Assembly: GCF_000421465.1 (NCBI RefSeq)
Contig: NZ_ATXB01000001.1
Span: forward strand, 1,054,001-1,118,000
Length of the DNA: 64,000 nt
From: Methylohalobius crimeensis 10Ki
Lineage (GTDB): Bacteria; Pseudomonadota; Gammaproteobacteria; Methylococcales; Methylothermaceae
Direction of reading: 5' to 3'
In this document: positions 26,666 to 35,155 of the stretch, in pieces
How positions within the stretch are numbered: position 1 is the first letter of the stretch
Layout of the letters: each line of letters begins with the position of its first letter
Position numbers and translations under genes: made by a program
Notes under the pieces: model-generated
The model's database searches: none
The model's input: only the letters and a program-made list of their open reading frames with translations
Told to the model about the DNA's origin: nothing

Positions 26666-27847
26666 CTAGGCGGTATAGGAATGGGCGCCGGTCCCTGCCA
26701 GCTTGCCGCCGTCGACGATCAGATACTCTTCCCGGATCGGCCGGCCTTCGAACCAGCACTCCAAAATTTCGCGCGTGCCGGCAGCGTAACGGGTTTGCGC
26801 TGATAAGGTGGTGCCCGACACATGCGGCGTCATGCCGTGATGGGGCATGGTCCGCCAGGGATGGTCCTTGGGTGCCGGTTGGGGGAACCAGACGTCGCCG
26901 GCATAGCCGGCAAGCTGTCCGCTTTCCAAAGCCCGGGCGACGGCATCCCGGTCGCAGATCTTGCCGCGCGCGGTGTTGATGAGATAGGCGCCGCGCTTCA
27001 TTTTACCCAGGAGGTTGTCGTCGAACAGGTGCTCGGTCTCCGGATGCAAGGGGCAGTTGATCGTGACCACGTCGCAAACGCGAATCATGGATTCCACGTC
27101 CGGATGGAAGGTGAGATTCAGTTCCCGCTCCACTGCTTCCGGCAGGCGGTGCTTGTCGGTGTAATGCAATTGAACGTCGAACGGCTGCAACCGGCGCAGG
27201 ACGGCAAGGCCGATTCGGCCCGCGGCCACCGTTCCCACTTCCATGCCTTCCAGATCGTAGGCCCGGCTGATGCAATCGGCGATGTTCCAGCCTTGTCCGC
27301 CGGTAGTGTCCCACAGGTTCTTGTTTACCACCCACTGATAGGAGGGCAGGTAATTGCGTACCAAGCCGAGAATCATCATCACCACGTGTTCGGCCACGCT
27401 GATGCTGTTGGAATAGGTGACTTCGGCCACGGTCACGCCGTGCTCGATGGCCGCCTTGAGATCGACGTGGTCCGAACCGATGCCGGCGGTAATCGCCAAC
27501 TTCAGCTTGGGTGCTTTCGCGATCCTTTCGGCGGTGAGATAGGCAGGCCAAAACGGTTGTGAGATGACAATGTCGGCATCCACGAGTTCCCGCTCGAACG
27601 CGCTGTCGGGACCTTCCTTGTCGCTGATGACGACCAGGGTATGACCCAGCCCTTCCAAATATTTCCGCAGTCCCAGTTCACCGGAAACGCTGCCCAGCAT
27701 TGCGCCGGGTTGGAAGTCCAGTCCCTTGGGCGTTGGCAGGGTCTGTCCATCCGGATAACGGTCCATTTTGGGGAGATCGTCGCGGGGATAGGTTTCGGGA
27801 TAGCCGGTAACGGGGTCGGGATACAAGACGCAAAGTATTTTCGCCAT
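26666..27847 (-). CDS. fdh: NAD-dependent formate dehydrogenase (D-2-hydroxyacid dehydrogenase family)
   Basis: A 393-residue metal-free formate dehydrogenase of the Pseudomonas sp. 101 type, oxidising formate to CO2 with reduction of NAD+. Active-site residues of the family are in place: N147 in TYSNSISVAEH, R294 in NTARGKI and H342 in TPHVSGTT. The Rossmann motif is GTVAAGRIG (205-213), and D231 in HYTDKH is the acidic residue that selects NAD over NADP. The N-terminal extension (LYPDPVTGYP) is specific to formate dehydrogenase and absent from other hydroxyacid dehydrogenases. The ATG at 27847 is preceded by GAGGTGAG. It is downstream of a LysR regulator and the fds operon on the same strand, so two formate dehydrogenases sit together. 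Confidence 0.92.
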   Translation of the reverse strand: MAKILCVLYPDPVTGYPETYPRDDLPKMDRYPDGQTLPTPKGLDFQPGAMLGSVSGELGLRKYLEGLGHTLVVISDKEGPDSAFERELVDADIVISQPFWPAYLTAERIAKAPKLKLAITAGIGSDHVDLKAAIEHGVTVAEVTYSNSISVAEHVVMMILGLVRNYLPSYQWVVNKNLWDTTGGQGWNIADCISRAYDLEGMEVGTVAAGRIGLAVLRRLQPFDVQLHYTDKHRLPEAVERELNLTFHPDVESMIRVCDVVTINCPLHPETEHLFDDNLLGKMKRGAYLINTARGKICDRDAVARALESGQLAGYAGDVWFPQPAPKDHPWRTMPHHGMTPHVSGTTLSAQTRYAAGTREILECWFEGRPIREEYLIVDGGKLAGTGAHSYTA

Positions 27848-27955
27848 TTTTCTCACCTCGTTCTGAGTCGATAAGGATTGACAGCCACTTAAAGGCTGGA
27901 CGAGATGAGTGTACTTAAACTGGCGGCTAGCGATCCAATCGTGATCCTGAATGGA

Positions 27956-28876
27956 CTAATAGATCGTTTTTATTAAAGCGTCGAAGCGGGACTGTAAGTC
28001 GAGTTGGTCAAGGAGCGACCAGGCGGCATCGATTACCGGAGGCCAGGGTTCACGCTTGGGTGCAATGGCACCGATCATGCGGGTGAGGGGAGGGTGCAAG
28101 CGAATCGCGGAGACTTCCTGGCGGATTTCAAAAAGACACAGAAGGCTGTGGGGGACGATGCTGAACAATCCGCCGTACCGGATTTGAGCATACAAAGTGA
28201 AGATGGAATCGGTTTCCACCCGGACGTGTGGGATAATTCCGGCTTCCCGAAAGGCGGCATTCACAATTCGCCGATTTTGCATATTGGGTGGTAGAAGACA
28301 CAAAGGCAAATCGCCGATCTCCGACCACCGTAACTCGGTTCTATCGCCGAAAGCGGAAGTATCGCGGGCGAGCAGGACGTAGTGTTCTTCGTACAGAGGT
28401 TGAACTTTGAATCCCTTGAGTCTGGGGTCTTCCAAATAGGTGATCCCCAGATCGAGTGTGAAGTTATCGAGCCGATGAATGATCGTCTCCGCGCTGAGCG
28501 AATGAATCATCGGCTTAACCCGAGGGTGATCGGCGATATAGGGGGAAGTGATCAGGGGGACGGCGGGCAGGGAGGTAGGGATGGCGCCGATACGCAGCTC
28601 CCCGGTCAATTCTCTGCGGGCGACCCCGGCCTCTTGCCGTAGTCCCTCCCAGTCGGCCAGTATACGGCGAGCCCAGACGAGCAAATGTTTGCCCTCGGAG
28701 GTAAAACCGACGAAGCGGTGGTGTCGGCGCTGAACCAGGGTCACACCCAATTCATTTTCCAGATGTTGGATGCCGGAAGAAAGCGTCGGTTGGGAGATCT
28801 CGCATATCTCCGCCGCTCGGCCGAAATGTTCGGTTTCAGCTAGGGCCGCTAGATATTTGAGGTGACGTAGGAACAC
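27956..28876 (-). CDS. LysR-family regulator, probably of formate dehydrogenase genes
   Basis: A 306-residue LysR-type regulator. The winged helix-turn-helix covers residues 1-60 (FLRHLKYLAALAETEHFGRA, then ISQPTLSSGIQHLE), and the effector-binding domain follows from about residue 90 (TGELRIGAIPTSLPAVPL). Sequence and location between fdsD and the NAD-formate dehydrogenase gene suggest control of formate oxidation, as with FdsR of Cupriavidus, but here the gene is downstream of, and in the same direction as, the fds genes rather than divergent. The ligand is unknown. A GC-rich palindrome (28932-28943) lies in the 102-base gap to fdsD. Confidence 0.85.
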   Translation of the reverse strand: MFLRHLKYLAALAETEHFGRAAEICEISQPTLSSGIQHLENELGVTLVQRRHHRFVGFTSEGKHLLVWARRILADWEGLRQEAGVARRELTGELRIGAIPTSLPAVPLITSPYIADHPRVKPMIHSLSAETIIHRLDNFTLDLGITYLEDPRLKGFKVQPLYEEHYVLLARDTSAFGDRTELRWSEIGDLPLCLLPPNMQNRRIVNAAFREAGIIPHVRVETDSIFTLYAQIRYGGLFSIVPHSLLCLFEIRQEVSAIRLHPPLTRMIGAIAPKREPWPPVIDAAWSLLDQLDLQSRFDALIKTIY

Positions 28877-28978
28877 GCGTGTCGATTCCCCGCTTTATTT
28901 GTACCACCCCACTCCTCAGCAAGTTGTGCGGCCGCCCGGGCGGTACCCTCTAACCCCAAGTTTAAGCAAAAGTCTTGG

Positions 28979-29215
28979 TTAAGAGGCTTTTTGTTGCTTC
29001 TGCTCGGTTTCGAGCCGTTGAAGGGCTTCCGTGGCCAAGTCGCAGAGACCAGGGCCGTCGGATTGAAGATGGGCGATGATCTGCTGGCGCATTCTGGGGT
29101 CCCAAAAGCGCTTGATGTGATTGTAAACACCGTCCACGGCAGTTTGGTGGTCGGGTTCGGCGTTGAAAAAGGCGGCGATGTCGTTGGCCATTTTGACCAG
29201 TTGCTCAACGTTCAT
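28979..29215 (-). CDS. fdsD: NAD-linked formate dehydrogenase delta subunit
   Basis: A 78-residue protein matching the small delta subunit of soluble Mo-dependent formate dehydrogenase (LVKMANDIAAFF, then HIKRFWDPRMRQQII). The subunit helps assembly or stability of the FdsGBA complex and has no cofactor motif. The ATG at 29215 overlaps the fdhD stop (ATGA), so translation is coupled. It closes the fdsGBA-fdhD-fdsD operon, the same order as in Cupriavidus (fdsGBACD). Confidence 0.88.
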   Translation of the reverse strand: MNVEQLVKMANDIAAFFNAEPDHQTAVDGVYNHIKRFWDPRMRQQIIAHLQSDGPGLCDLATEALQRLETEQKQQKAS

Positions 29216-30054
29216 ATTAGATCCTTCTCCTTTGAATGAACCAGGCGGTGGGCGTGAGTGTAGACGACATATTTGTCGCCGCGGGCAAAGCCTATCAGGG
29301 TAAGGCCGGTTTCTTCGGCCAACCGGATCGCCAACGCGGTGGGGGCGGAAATGGCCGCCATCAGAGTAATGCCCATGGTGGCGCACTTTTGAACCATTTC
29401 ATAGCTGGCGCGGCTAGTGACCAGGACGTATCCACGGTCAAAATCGGTGCCCGTCCGGGAAAGAACCCCGATCAGTTTATCCAAAGCATTATGCCGCCCC
29501 ACGTCTTCCCTCACTTTTTGAATACCATTTTCCGGCAACACCCAGGCGGCGGCGTGGACGGCCCCGGTGAGGCGGTTCAGGGTTTGATGGTCGCGAAGCC
29601 TTGCCAAGTTTTCCTGAAGCTCCCGGGCGGAAGCGTAAACCCCTTGCCCCACCGGCGAAGGGTGGCGCACCGCTTGGCGCAGGCTTTGGGCGCCGCACAG
29701 CCCGCAACCGGTGCGGCCGGTGAGATTGCGCCCCTTGCCGGTGAGACATGCGGCCCGCGCCTCAGGGATGCGCAGACGTACCTCAATGCCTTCGGTGCGC
29801 TGGTAAACTCTGATCGAGCCGATTTCCGCGGCGTCGGCGATGATCCCCTCGGTGAGGGAAAAGCCGAGGGCAAAATCCTCCAGATCCAGGGGCGTGGCCA
29901 ACATAACCACATGGGGAACGTCGTTGTAGATCAGGGAGACCGGTACTTCCTCGGCGACAAAATCTTGCTGCCGGGTCTGTACCGCCCCCTGCCATCGCTC
30001 GACGGTGTTTTCCCGATAGCCGGGCCAGCCCAATTCTTGAGGAATCGCGTCCAT
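29212..30054 (-). CDS. fdhD: Formate dehydrogenase sulfurtransferase FdhD
   Basis: A 280-residue accessory protein that passes sulfur to the molybdopterin cofactor of formate dehydrogenase. The active-site pair is C117 and C120 in GCGLCGAQ, and family segments ALGFSLTEGII, VGRHNALDKLIG and YEMVQKCATMGI are clear. This corresponds to FdsC in Cupriavidus and Rhodobacter. It starts 10 bases after fdsA and overlaps fdsD by 4 bases. Confidence 0.94.
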   Translation of the reverse strand: MDAIPQELGWPGYRENTVERWQGAVQTRQQDFVAEEVPVSLIYNDVPHVVMLATPLDLEDFALGFSLTEGIIADAAEIGSIRVYQRTEGIEVRLRIPEARAACLTGKGRNLTGRTGCGLCGAQSLRQAVRHPSPVGQGVYASARELQENLARLRDHQTLNRLTGAVHAAAWVLPENGIQKVREDVGRHNALDKLIGVLSRTGTDFDRGYVLVTSRASYEMVQKCATMGITLMAAISAPTALAIRLAEETGLTLIGFARGDKYVVYTHAHRLVHSKEKDLI

Positions 30055-30064
30055 AGCGCGTATC

Positions 30065-32917
30065 TTACTCGGCGGTCGTCACCTTGCGATTTTCAAGCAA
30101 GTCGAGCTGCTTCTCGGTGAATTCCTGATAACGCTTCTGCCACTCCGAGGGCTGGGACACCGGGGTCACCTGCACCGCGGTCACCTTGTACTCGGGACAG
30201 TTGGTGGCCCAGTCGGAGTTATCGGTGGTGATGACGTTGGCTCCCGATTCCGGGAAATGGAAGGTGGTGTAAACCACGCCCGGCTGTACCCGGTCGGTGA
30301 TGCGGGCGCGCAGCACGGTTTCCCCGGAACGACTCTGGATGCCGACCCAGTCACCGTCCTGGATGCCCCGGTCTTCGGCGTCGTGGGGATGGATTTCCAG
30401 GCGGTCTTCCTCGTGCCAGACCACGTTTTGGGTACGCCGGGTTTGGGCGCCCACGTTGTATTGGGTAAGAATGCGGCCAGTAGTGAGGATGAGCGGGAAG
30501 CGGCTGTTGACGCGCTCGTGGGTGGCCACGTATTCGGTGAGCATGAAGCGTCCCTTGCCACGAACGAAAGTATCGGCGTGCATTACCGGCGTGCCTTCCG
30601 GCGTATTTTCGTTGCAGGGCCATTGGAGGCTACCGTAATGATCGAGTTTTTCGTAACTCACGCCGGTAAAGGTGGGGGTGAGTCTTGCGATTTCGTCCAT
30701 GATTTCCGACGGATGCCGGTAGTTCATGGGGTATCCCAAGGCATTAGCCAAATCCTGGGTCACCTCCCAGTCGGATTTGCCGGCCAAGGGCGGCATCACC
30801 TTGCGCACCGGCGAGATGCGGCGCTCGGCGTTGGTGAACGTGCCGTCCTTTTCCAGGAACGAGGAGCCCGGCAGGAATACATGCGCGAACTTGGCGGTTT
30901 CGTTGAGGAAAAGATCCTGAACCACAATGCACTCCATGGAGCGCAGTGCATCGAGCACGTGCTGGGTGTCGGGATCCGACTGGGCGATGTCCTCGCCCTG
31001 CACGTAAAGCCCCTTGAAGCTGCCGTCGAGGGCGGCCGAGAACATATTGGGGATGCGCAGGCCGGGTTCCGATTGCAGCGACACGCCCCACGTGCTTTCG
31101 AACAGATGTCGGGTGGAATCGTCGCTGACGTGGCGATAGCCGGGCAGTTCGTGGGGGAAGGAACCCATGTCGCAGGAACCCTGCACATTGTTTTGACCGC
31201 GCAGCGGATTGACGCCGACCCCTTTGCGGCCGATATTGCCGGTGGCCATGGCCAGGTTGGCGATGCCGATGACGGTGGTGGAGCCCTGGCTGTGCTCGGT
31301 CACCCCGAGTCCGTAGTAGATGGCCGCGTTGCCGCCGGTGGCGTAGAGGCGGGCCGCTTTGCGGAGATCGGCGGCGGGTACGCCGGTGACCGATTCGGTG
31401 GCTTCCGGGGCGTGGCGGGGATCGGCGATGAATTGCCGCCATTTCTCGAACGAATCGGTTTCGCAGCGGGAAGCGACGAAGGATTCGTCCACCAGGCCCT
31501 CGGTGACGACCACGTGAGCCAGTGCGTTGAGCAGGGCGACGTTGGCCCCGGGGCGCAATTTCAAATGGTAATCCGCCTGAACGTGGGGGGATTTGACCAG
31601 ATCGATCCGGCGCGGGTCGATGACGATCAATTTGGCGCCCTGGCGCAGACGGCGCTTCATTTGCGAGCCGAACACCGGGTGGCCGTCGGTGGGGTTGGCG
31701 CCCATCACCAGAATCACGTCGGAGTCCATCACCGAATCGAAATCCTGGGTGCCGGCGGATTCGCCGAAGGTCTGCTTGAGGCCGTAGCCGGTGGGCGAAT
31801 GACAGACCCGGGCGCAGGTATCCACGTTGTTGTTGCCGAAGCCCGCACGCACCAGTTTCTGCACCAGATAAGTCTCTTCGTTGGTGCAGCGGCTGGAAGT
31901 GATGCCGCCGATGGAATCTTGGCCGTATTTAGCCTGGAGGCGTTTGAATTCCGAAGCCGCATAGTTGATCGCTTCTTCCCAGGTGACCTCTTGCCAGGGA
32001 TCGCTGATGCTTTTTCGGATCATCGGCTGGGTGATGCGATCGGAGTGGGTGGCGTAGCCGAAAGCGAACCGGCCCTTGACGCAGGAGTGGCCGTGGTTGG
32101 CGCGGCCGTTTTTGTCCGGCACCATGCGGACGACTTCGGATCCTTTCATCTCCGCCCGGAAAGAGCAGCCCACGCCGCAATAGGCGCAGGTGGTGACGAT
32201 GCTGTGCTCGGGCACGCCGCGGTCGATGATCGATTTTTCCATCAAAGTGGCGGTGGGGCAGGCTTGGACGCAGGCGCCGCAGGAGACGCATTCGGAGTCG
32301 AGAAAATCCTCCATTTGCCCCGGCGATACCTTGGAGTCGAAGCCGCGGCTGTCGATGGTCAGGGCGAAGGTGCCCTGGGTTTCTTCGCAGGCGCGCACGC
32401 AGCGGGAGCAAACGATGCACTTGCTGGGATCGAAACTGAAGTAGGGATTGCTGTGGTCGGTTTCCGCCTGCAGATGGTTTTTGCCCTCGAAGCCGTAACG
32501 GACTTCGCGCAGTCCCACCTCGCCGGCCATGTCCTGCAATTCGCAGTCGCCGTTGGCCGAGCAGGTGAGGCAATCGAGGGGATGGTCGGAGATATACAGC
32601 TCCATGACCCCGCGGCGAATGTCCGCCAGCTTGTCGTTTTGGGTGCATACTTTCATCCCTTCGCCCACTGGCGTGGTGCAGGAAGCCGGATAACCGCGCC
32701 CGCCTTCGATTTGCACCAGGCAGAGTCGACAGGAACCGAAGGGCTCGAGGCTGTCGGTGGCGCACAGTTTGGGGATGTCGATCCCGGCCGCCGCCGCCGC
32801 CCGCATGATCGACGTGCCCTCGGGCACGGTGACCTGGAAACCGTCGATTTCCAAAGTGACATGTTTTTCGGCGCTTTTGGCCGGGGTGCCGTAATCTTTA
32901 TCGCGCATCAGGGACAT
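30065..32917 (-). CDS. fdsA: NAD-linked formate dehydrogenase alpha (molybdenum) subunit
   Basis: A 950-residue catalytic subunit that oxidises formate at a bis-MGD molybdenum centre. The order is a NuoG-like [2Fe-2S] ferredoxin (CATDSLEPFGSCRLC), a His-Cys 4Fe-4S site (HPLDCLTCSANGDC), two 4Fe-4S motifs (CIVCSRCVRAC and CVSCGACVQAC), a further 4Fe-4S cluster at the start of the molybdopterin domain (CAYCGVGC), and the Mo ligand C372 in RVCHSPTGYG. It uses cysteine, not selenocysteine. The C-terminal MGD-binding domain (VNSRFPLILTTGRI) is complete. It lies downstream of fdsB. Confidence 0.96.
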   Translation of the reverse strand: MSLMRDKDYGTPAKSAEKHVTLEIDGFQVTVPEGTSIMRAAAAAGIDIPKLCATDSLEPFGSCRLCLVQIEGGRGYPASCTTPVGEGMKVCTQNDKLADIRRGVMELYISDHPLDCLTCSANGDCELQDMAGEVGLREVRYGFEGKNHLQAETDHSNPYFSFDPSKCIVCSRCVRACEETQGTFALTIDSRGFDSKVSPGQMEDFLDSECVSCGACVQACPTATLMEKSIIDRGVPEHSIVTTCAYCGVGCSFRAEMKGSEVVRMVPDKNGRANHGHSCVKGRFAFGYATHSDRITQPMIRKSISDPWQEVTWEEAINYAASEFKRLQAKYGQDSIGGITSSRCTNEETYLVQKLVRAGFGNNNVDTCARVCHSPTGYGLKQTFGESAGTQDFDSVMDSDVILVMGANPTDGHPVFGSQMKRRLRQGAKLIVIDPRRIDLVKSPHVQADYHLKLRPGANVALLNALAHVVVTEGLVDESFVASRCETDSFEKWRQFIADPRHAPEATESVTGVPAADLRKAARLYATGGNAAIYYGLGVTEHSQGSTTVIGIANLAMATGNIGRKGVGVNPLRGQNNVQGSCDMGSFPHELPGYRHVSDDSTRHLFESTWGVSLQSEPGLRIPNMFSAALDGSFKGLYVQGEDIAQSDPDTQHVLDALRSMECIVVQDLFLNETAKFAHVFLPGSSFLEKDGTFTNAERRISPVRKVMPPLAGKSDWEVTQDLANALGYPMNYRHPSEIMDEIARLTPTFTGVSYEKLDHYGSLQWPCNENTPEGTPVMHADTFVRGKGRFMLTEYVATHERVNSRFPLILTTGRILTQYNVGAQTRRTQNVVWHEEDRLEIHPHDAEDRGIQDGDWVGIQSRSGETVLRARITDRVQPGVVYTTFHFPESGANVITTDNSDWATNCPEYKVTAVQVTPVSQPSEWQKRYQEFTEKQLDLLENRKVTTAE

Positions 32918-32935
32918 GGCTGTTTTCCTCCATAG

Positions 32936-34486
32936 CTATGCAGCATGGGTTTTGGTTGCACCGAAATCTTCGGGGAAATGTTCGAGGGCGCTCAGAACCG
33001 GAAAGGGGATCATCCCGCCCAGGGCGCAGAGGGAGCCGTTCAGGAGGGTGTCGCACAGATCGCGCAGCAATTCCTCATTCCGTCCGCGCTGTTTTCCTTC
33101 GATAATGCGGTCGATCACCTCGACGCCGCGGGTCGATCCGATGCGGCAGGGGGTGCATTTGCCGCAGGATTCGATGGCGCAGAATTCCATGGCGTAGCGA
33201 GCCATTTTTGCCATGTCCACGGTGTCGTCGAAAACCACTACGCCGCCGTGGCCCAAGGCTGCCGAGATGGCGGAAAAGGCTTCGTAATCCAAGGGGGTAT
33301 CGAATTGAGACTCGGGTAGATATGCCCCCAATGGGCCGCCTACCTGGACCGCCCGGATGGGCCGTCCCGAGGCGGAGCCGCCGCCGTAGTCGTAGAGCAG
33401 TTCCCGCAAAGAGATCCCGAATGCCTTTTCCACCAGACCCGGGCGCTTGATGTTGCCGGCGAGCTGGATCGGCAGGGTGCCGCGGGAGCGGCCCATGCCG
33501 AAATCCCGGTAGTAGGCGCCCCCCTTGTCCAGAATAATGGGCACCGACGCCAGCGAGACGACGTTGTTGACCACGGTGGGTTTGCCGAAAAGTCCTTCGA
33601 TCGCCGGCAAGGGCGGTTTGAATCGGACCAGCCCGCGCTTGCCCTCGAGGCTCTCCAGAAGCGAGGTTTCCTCGCCGCACACGTAGGCTCCGGCACCCAG
33701 GCGCACTTCCAGGTGGAAGGACTTGCCGCTGCCGAGGATGTCGTCGCCGAGGTAGCCCGCGGCATAGGCCGCTTCGATGGCTTGATTGAGGTGGCGGTGG
33801 GCGACCGGGTACTCCACGCGCAGATAGATGTAGCCCCAGGTGGCGCCGACGGCCAATCCGGCGATGGTCATGCCTTCGATGAGGACGAAGGGGTCTCCCT
33901 CCATGGCCATACGGTCGGAGAAGGTACCCGAGTCGCCTTCGTCGGCGTTGCAGACGATGTATTTTTGGTCTGCCTTGCAGTCGTGCACCGTTTTCCATTT
34001 GATGCCGGTGGGAAAGGCGGCGCCGCCGCGGCCGCGCAGGCCGGAGTCGGTGACTTCCTGGACGATGTCGATGGGTTGCATTTCCAGCGCCCGACGGAGT
34101 CCGCGATAACCCTCATGGGCGATGTAGTCGTCGAGGCTCACCGGGTCGGTGATGCCGACGCGGGCGTTGGTGAGGCGCTCCTGATTTTTCAGGTAGCCGA
34201 TCTCGTCGGTGGGGCCGATGAAAAGAGGGCTTTGCGAGCCTTTCAGAAAACCTTCGTCGAAAAGGGTCGGAACGTCCGCTGGACGCACCGGTCCGTAGCT
34301 CACCCGCCCCTGGGGCGTTTCCACTTCCACCATGGGTTCGAGCCAGAACAGGCCGCGGGAGCCGTTGCGGATCAATTCGATGTCGGCGCCGCGCTTGGCC
34401 GCCTCCGCGCCGATCACTTCGGCGACTCGGTTGGCCCCCAGCGCTTGGGCGCTGGAATCGCAGGGGACATACACCTTGGTGCTCAT
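32936..34486 (-). CDS. fdsB: NAD-linked formate dehydrogenase beta (FMN/NAD) subunit
   Basis: A 516-residue diaphorase subunit homologous to NuoF, fused at the N-terminus to a thioredoxin-like NuoE-type domain (residues about 1-120), as in known FdsB. It carries the NAD/FMN site (GLRGRGGAAFPTGIKW, then CNADEGDSGTFSDR and GAGAYVCGEETSLLES) and the 4Fe-4S motif near the C-terminus (ESCGKCTPCRIG). It accepts electrons from FdsA and reduces NAD+. The ATG at 34486 overlaps the fdsG stop as ATGA; a longer frame upstream is spurious. Confidence 0.95.
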   Translation of the reverse strand: MSTKVYVPCDSSAQALGANRVAEVIGAEAAKRGADIELIRNGSRGLFWLEPMVEVETPQGRVSYGPVRPADVPTLFDEGFLKGSQSPLFIGPTDEIGYLKNQERLTNARVGITDPVSLDDYIAHEGYRGLRRALEMQPIDIVQEVTDSGLRGRGGAAFPTGIKWKTVHDCKADQKYIVCNADEGDSGTFSDRMAMEGDPFVLIEGMTIAGLAVGATWGYIYLRVEYPVAHRHLNQAIEAAYAAGYLGDDILGSGKSFHLEVRLGAGAYVCGEETSLLESLEGKRGLVRFKPPLPAIEGLFGKPTVVNNVVSLASVPIILDKGGAYYRDFGMGRSRGTLPIQLAGNIKRPGLVEKAFGISLRELLYDYGGGSASGRPIRAVQVGGPLGAYLPESQFDTPLDYEAFSAISAALGHGGVVVFDDTVDMAKMARYAMEFCAIESCGKCTPCRIGSTRGVEVIDRIIEGKQRGRNEELLRDLCDTLLNGSLCALGGMIPFPVLSALEHFPEDFGATKTHAA

Positions 34487-34959
34487 GCTTCCTCCTTCAC
34501 GGCTTCCACAATTTCGTCGAAACGTTCCGGCGTAACGCGGCCGTAGACCTCTTCGTCCACCATGATGGCGGGGGAGCAGGCGCATTGCCCCAGACAGTAA
34601 ACCGGTTCGAGGCTGAACGTTTTATCATCGCTGGTTTGGTGATAATCGATGCCGAGGCGTTTTTTTGCGTGGGCTTCAAGCGCTTCCGCGTTCATGGACT
34701 GGCAGGATTCGGCGCGGCATAGATAGATAGTGTGCTTGCCCGGTGGGGTTTGCCGGAAATAGTGGTAGAAACTGATGACACCGTGTACTTCGGCGCGGGA
34801 AAGATTCAGCTCGCTTGCGATGGCGGGAACGGCTTCCGAAGGGATGTAACCGAGGTCGTCCTGGATCCCGTGAAGAATCGGCAGCAACGCACCGGGTTTA
34901 TCCTTCAAGGATTCGATCACCGCTTGGATGCGCTGCTCGCGGGTCATGTTTTCTGTCAT
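34483..34959 (-). CDS. fdsG: NAD-linked formate dehydrogenase gamma subunit
   Basis: A 158-residue NuoE-like subunit with a [2Fe-2S] thioredoxin fold; the ligands are in CRAESC and YCLGQCACSPAI. It starts the fdsGBA-fdhD-fdsD operon. The ATG at 34959 is preceded by GAGGTGG. The 190-base upstream region to the next gene is AT-rich, with a minus-strand TATAAT at 35071-35076 but only a poor -35; the operon promoter probably lies there. A LysR-type half-site pair (ATAA and TTAT) is near 35080-35097. Confidence 0.93.
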   Translation of the reverse strand: MTENMTREQRIQAVIESLKDKPGALLPILHGIQDDLGYIPSEAVPAIASELNLSRAEVHGVISFYHYFRQTPPGKHTIYLCRAESCQSMNAEALEAHAKKRLGIDYHQTSDDKTFSLEPVYCLGQCACSPAIMVDEEVYGRVTPERFDEIVEAVKEEA

Positions 34960-35155
34960 TGCCACCTCTATCTATGCCGGCATACAAATTCTTTGAGTCG
35001 GTTATCTAAGTAAAGTTTCGGAGCGGCCGGTTGCCTGGTTGGGAATTGGAAGGGGTCGCTCTCGATTCAAATTATACAGTTTATAACATGCCTTGATTAT
35101 GTCTCACCATTCTAGTCAACAAATGAAATTTAATAAAGATGAAATAATGGGCCGG

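Noticed and set aside
28932-28943. Twelve-base GC palindrome between fdsD and the LysR gene.
   Set aside because: No loop and no T run, so not a clear terminator; too short to claim as an operator.
30257-32935. An 892-residue open frame on the plus strand opposite fdsA.
   Set aside because: It is the antisense shadow of the well supported fdsA gene, Gly/His/Val-rich and with no domain features.
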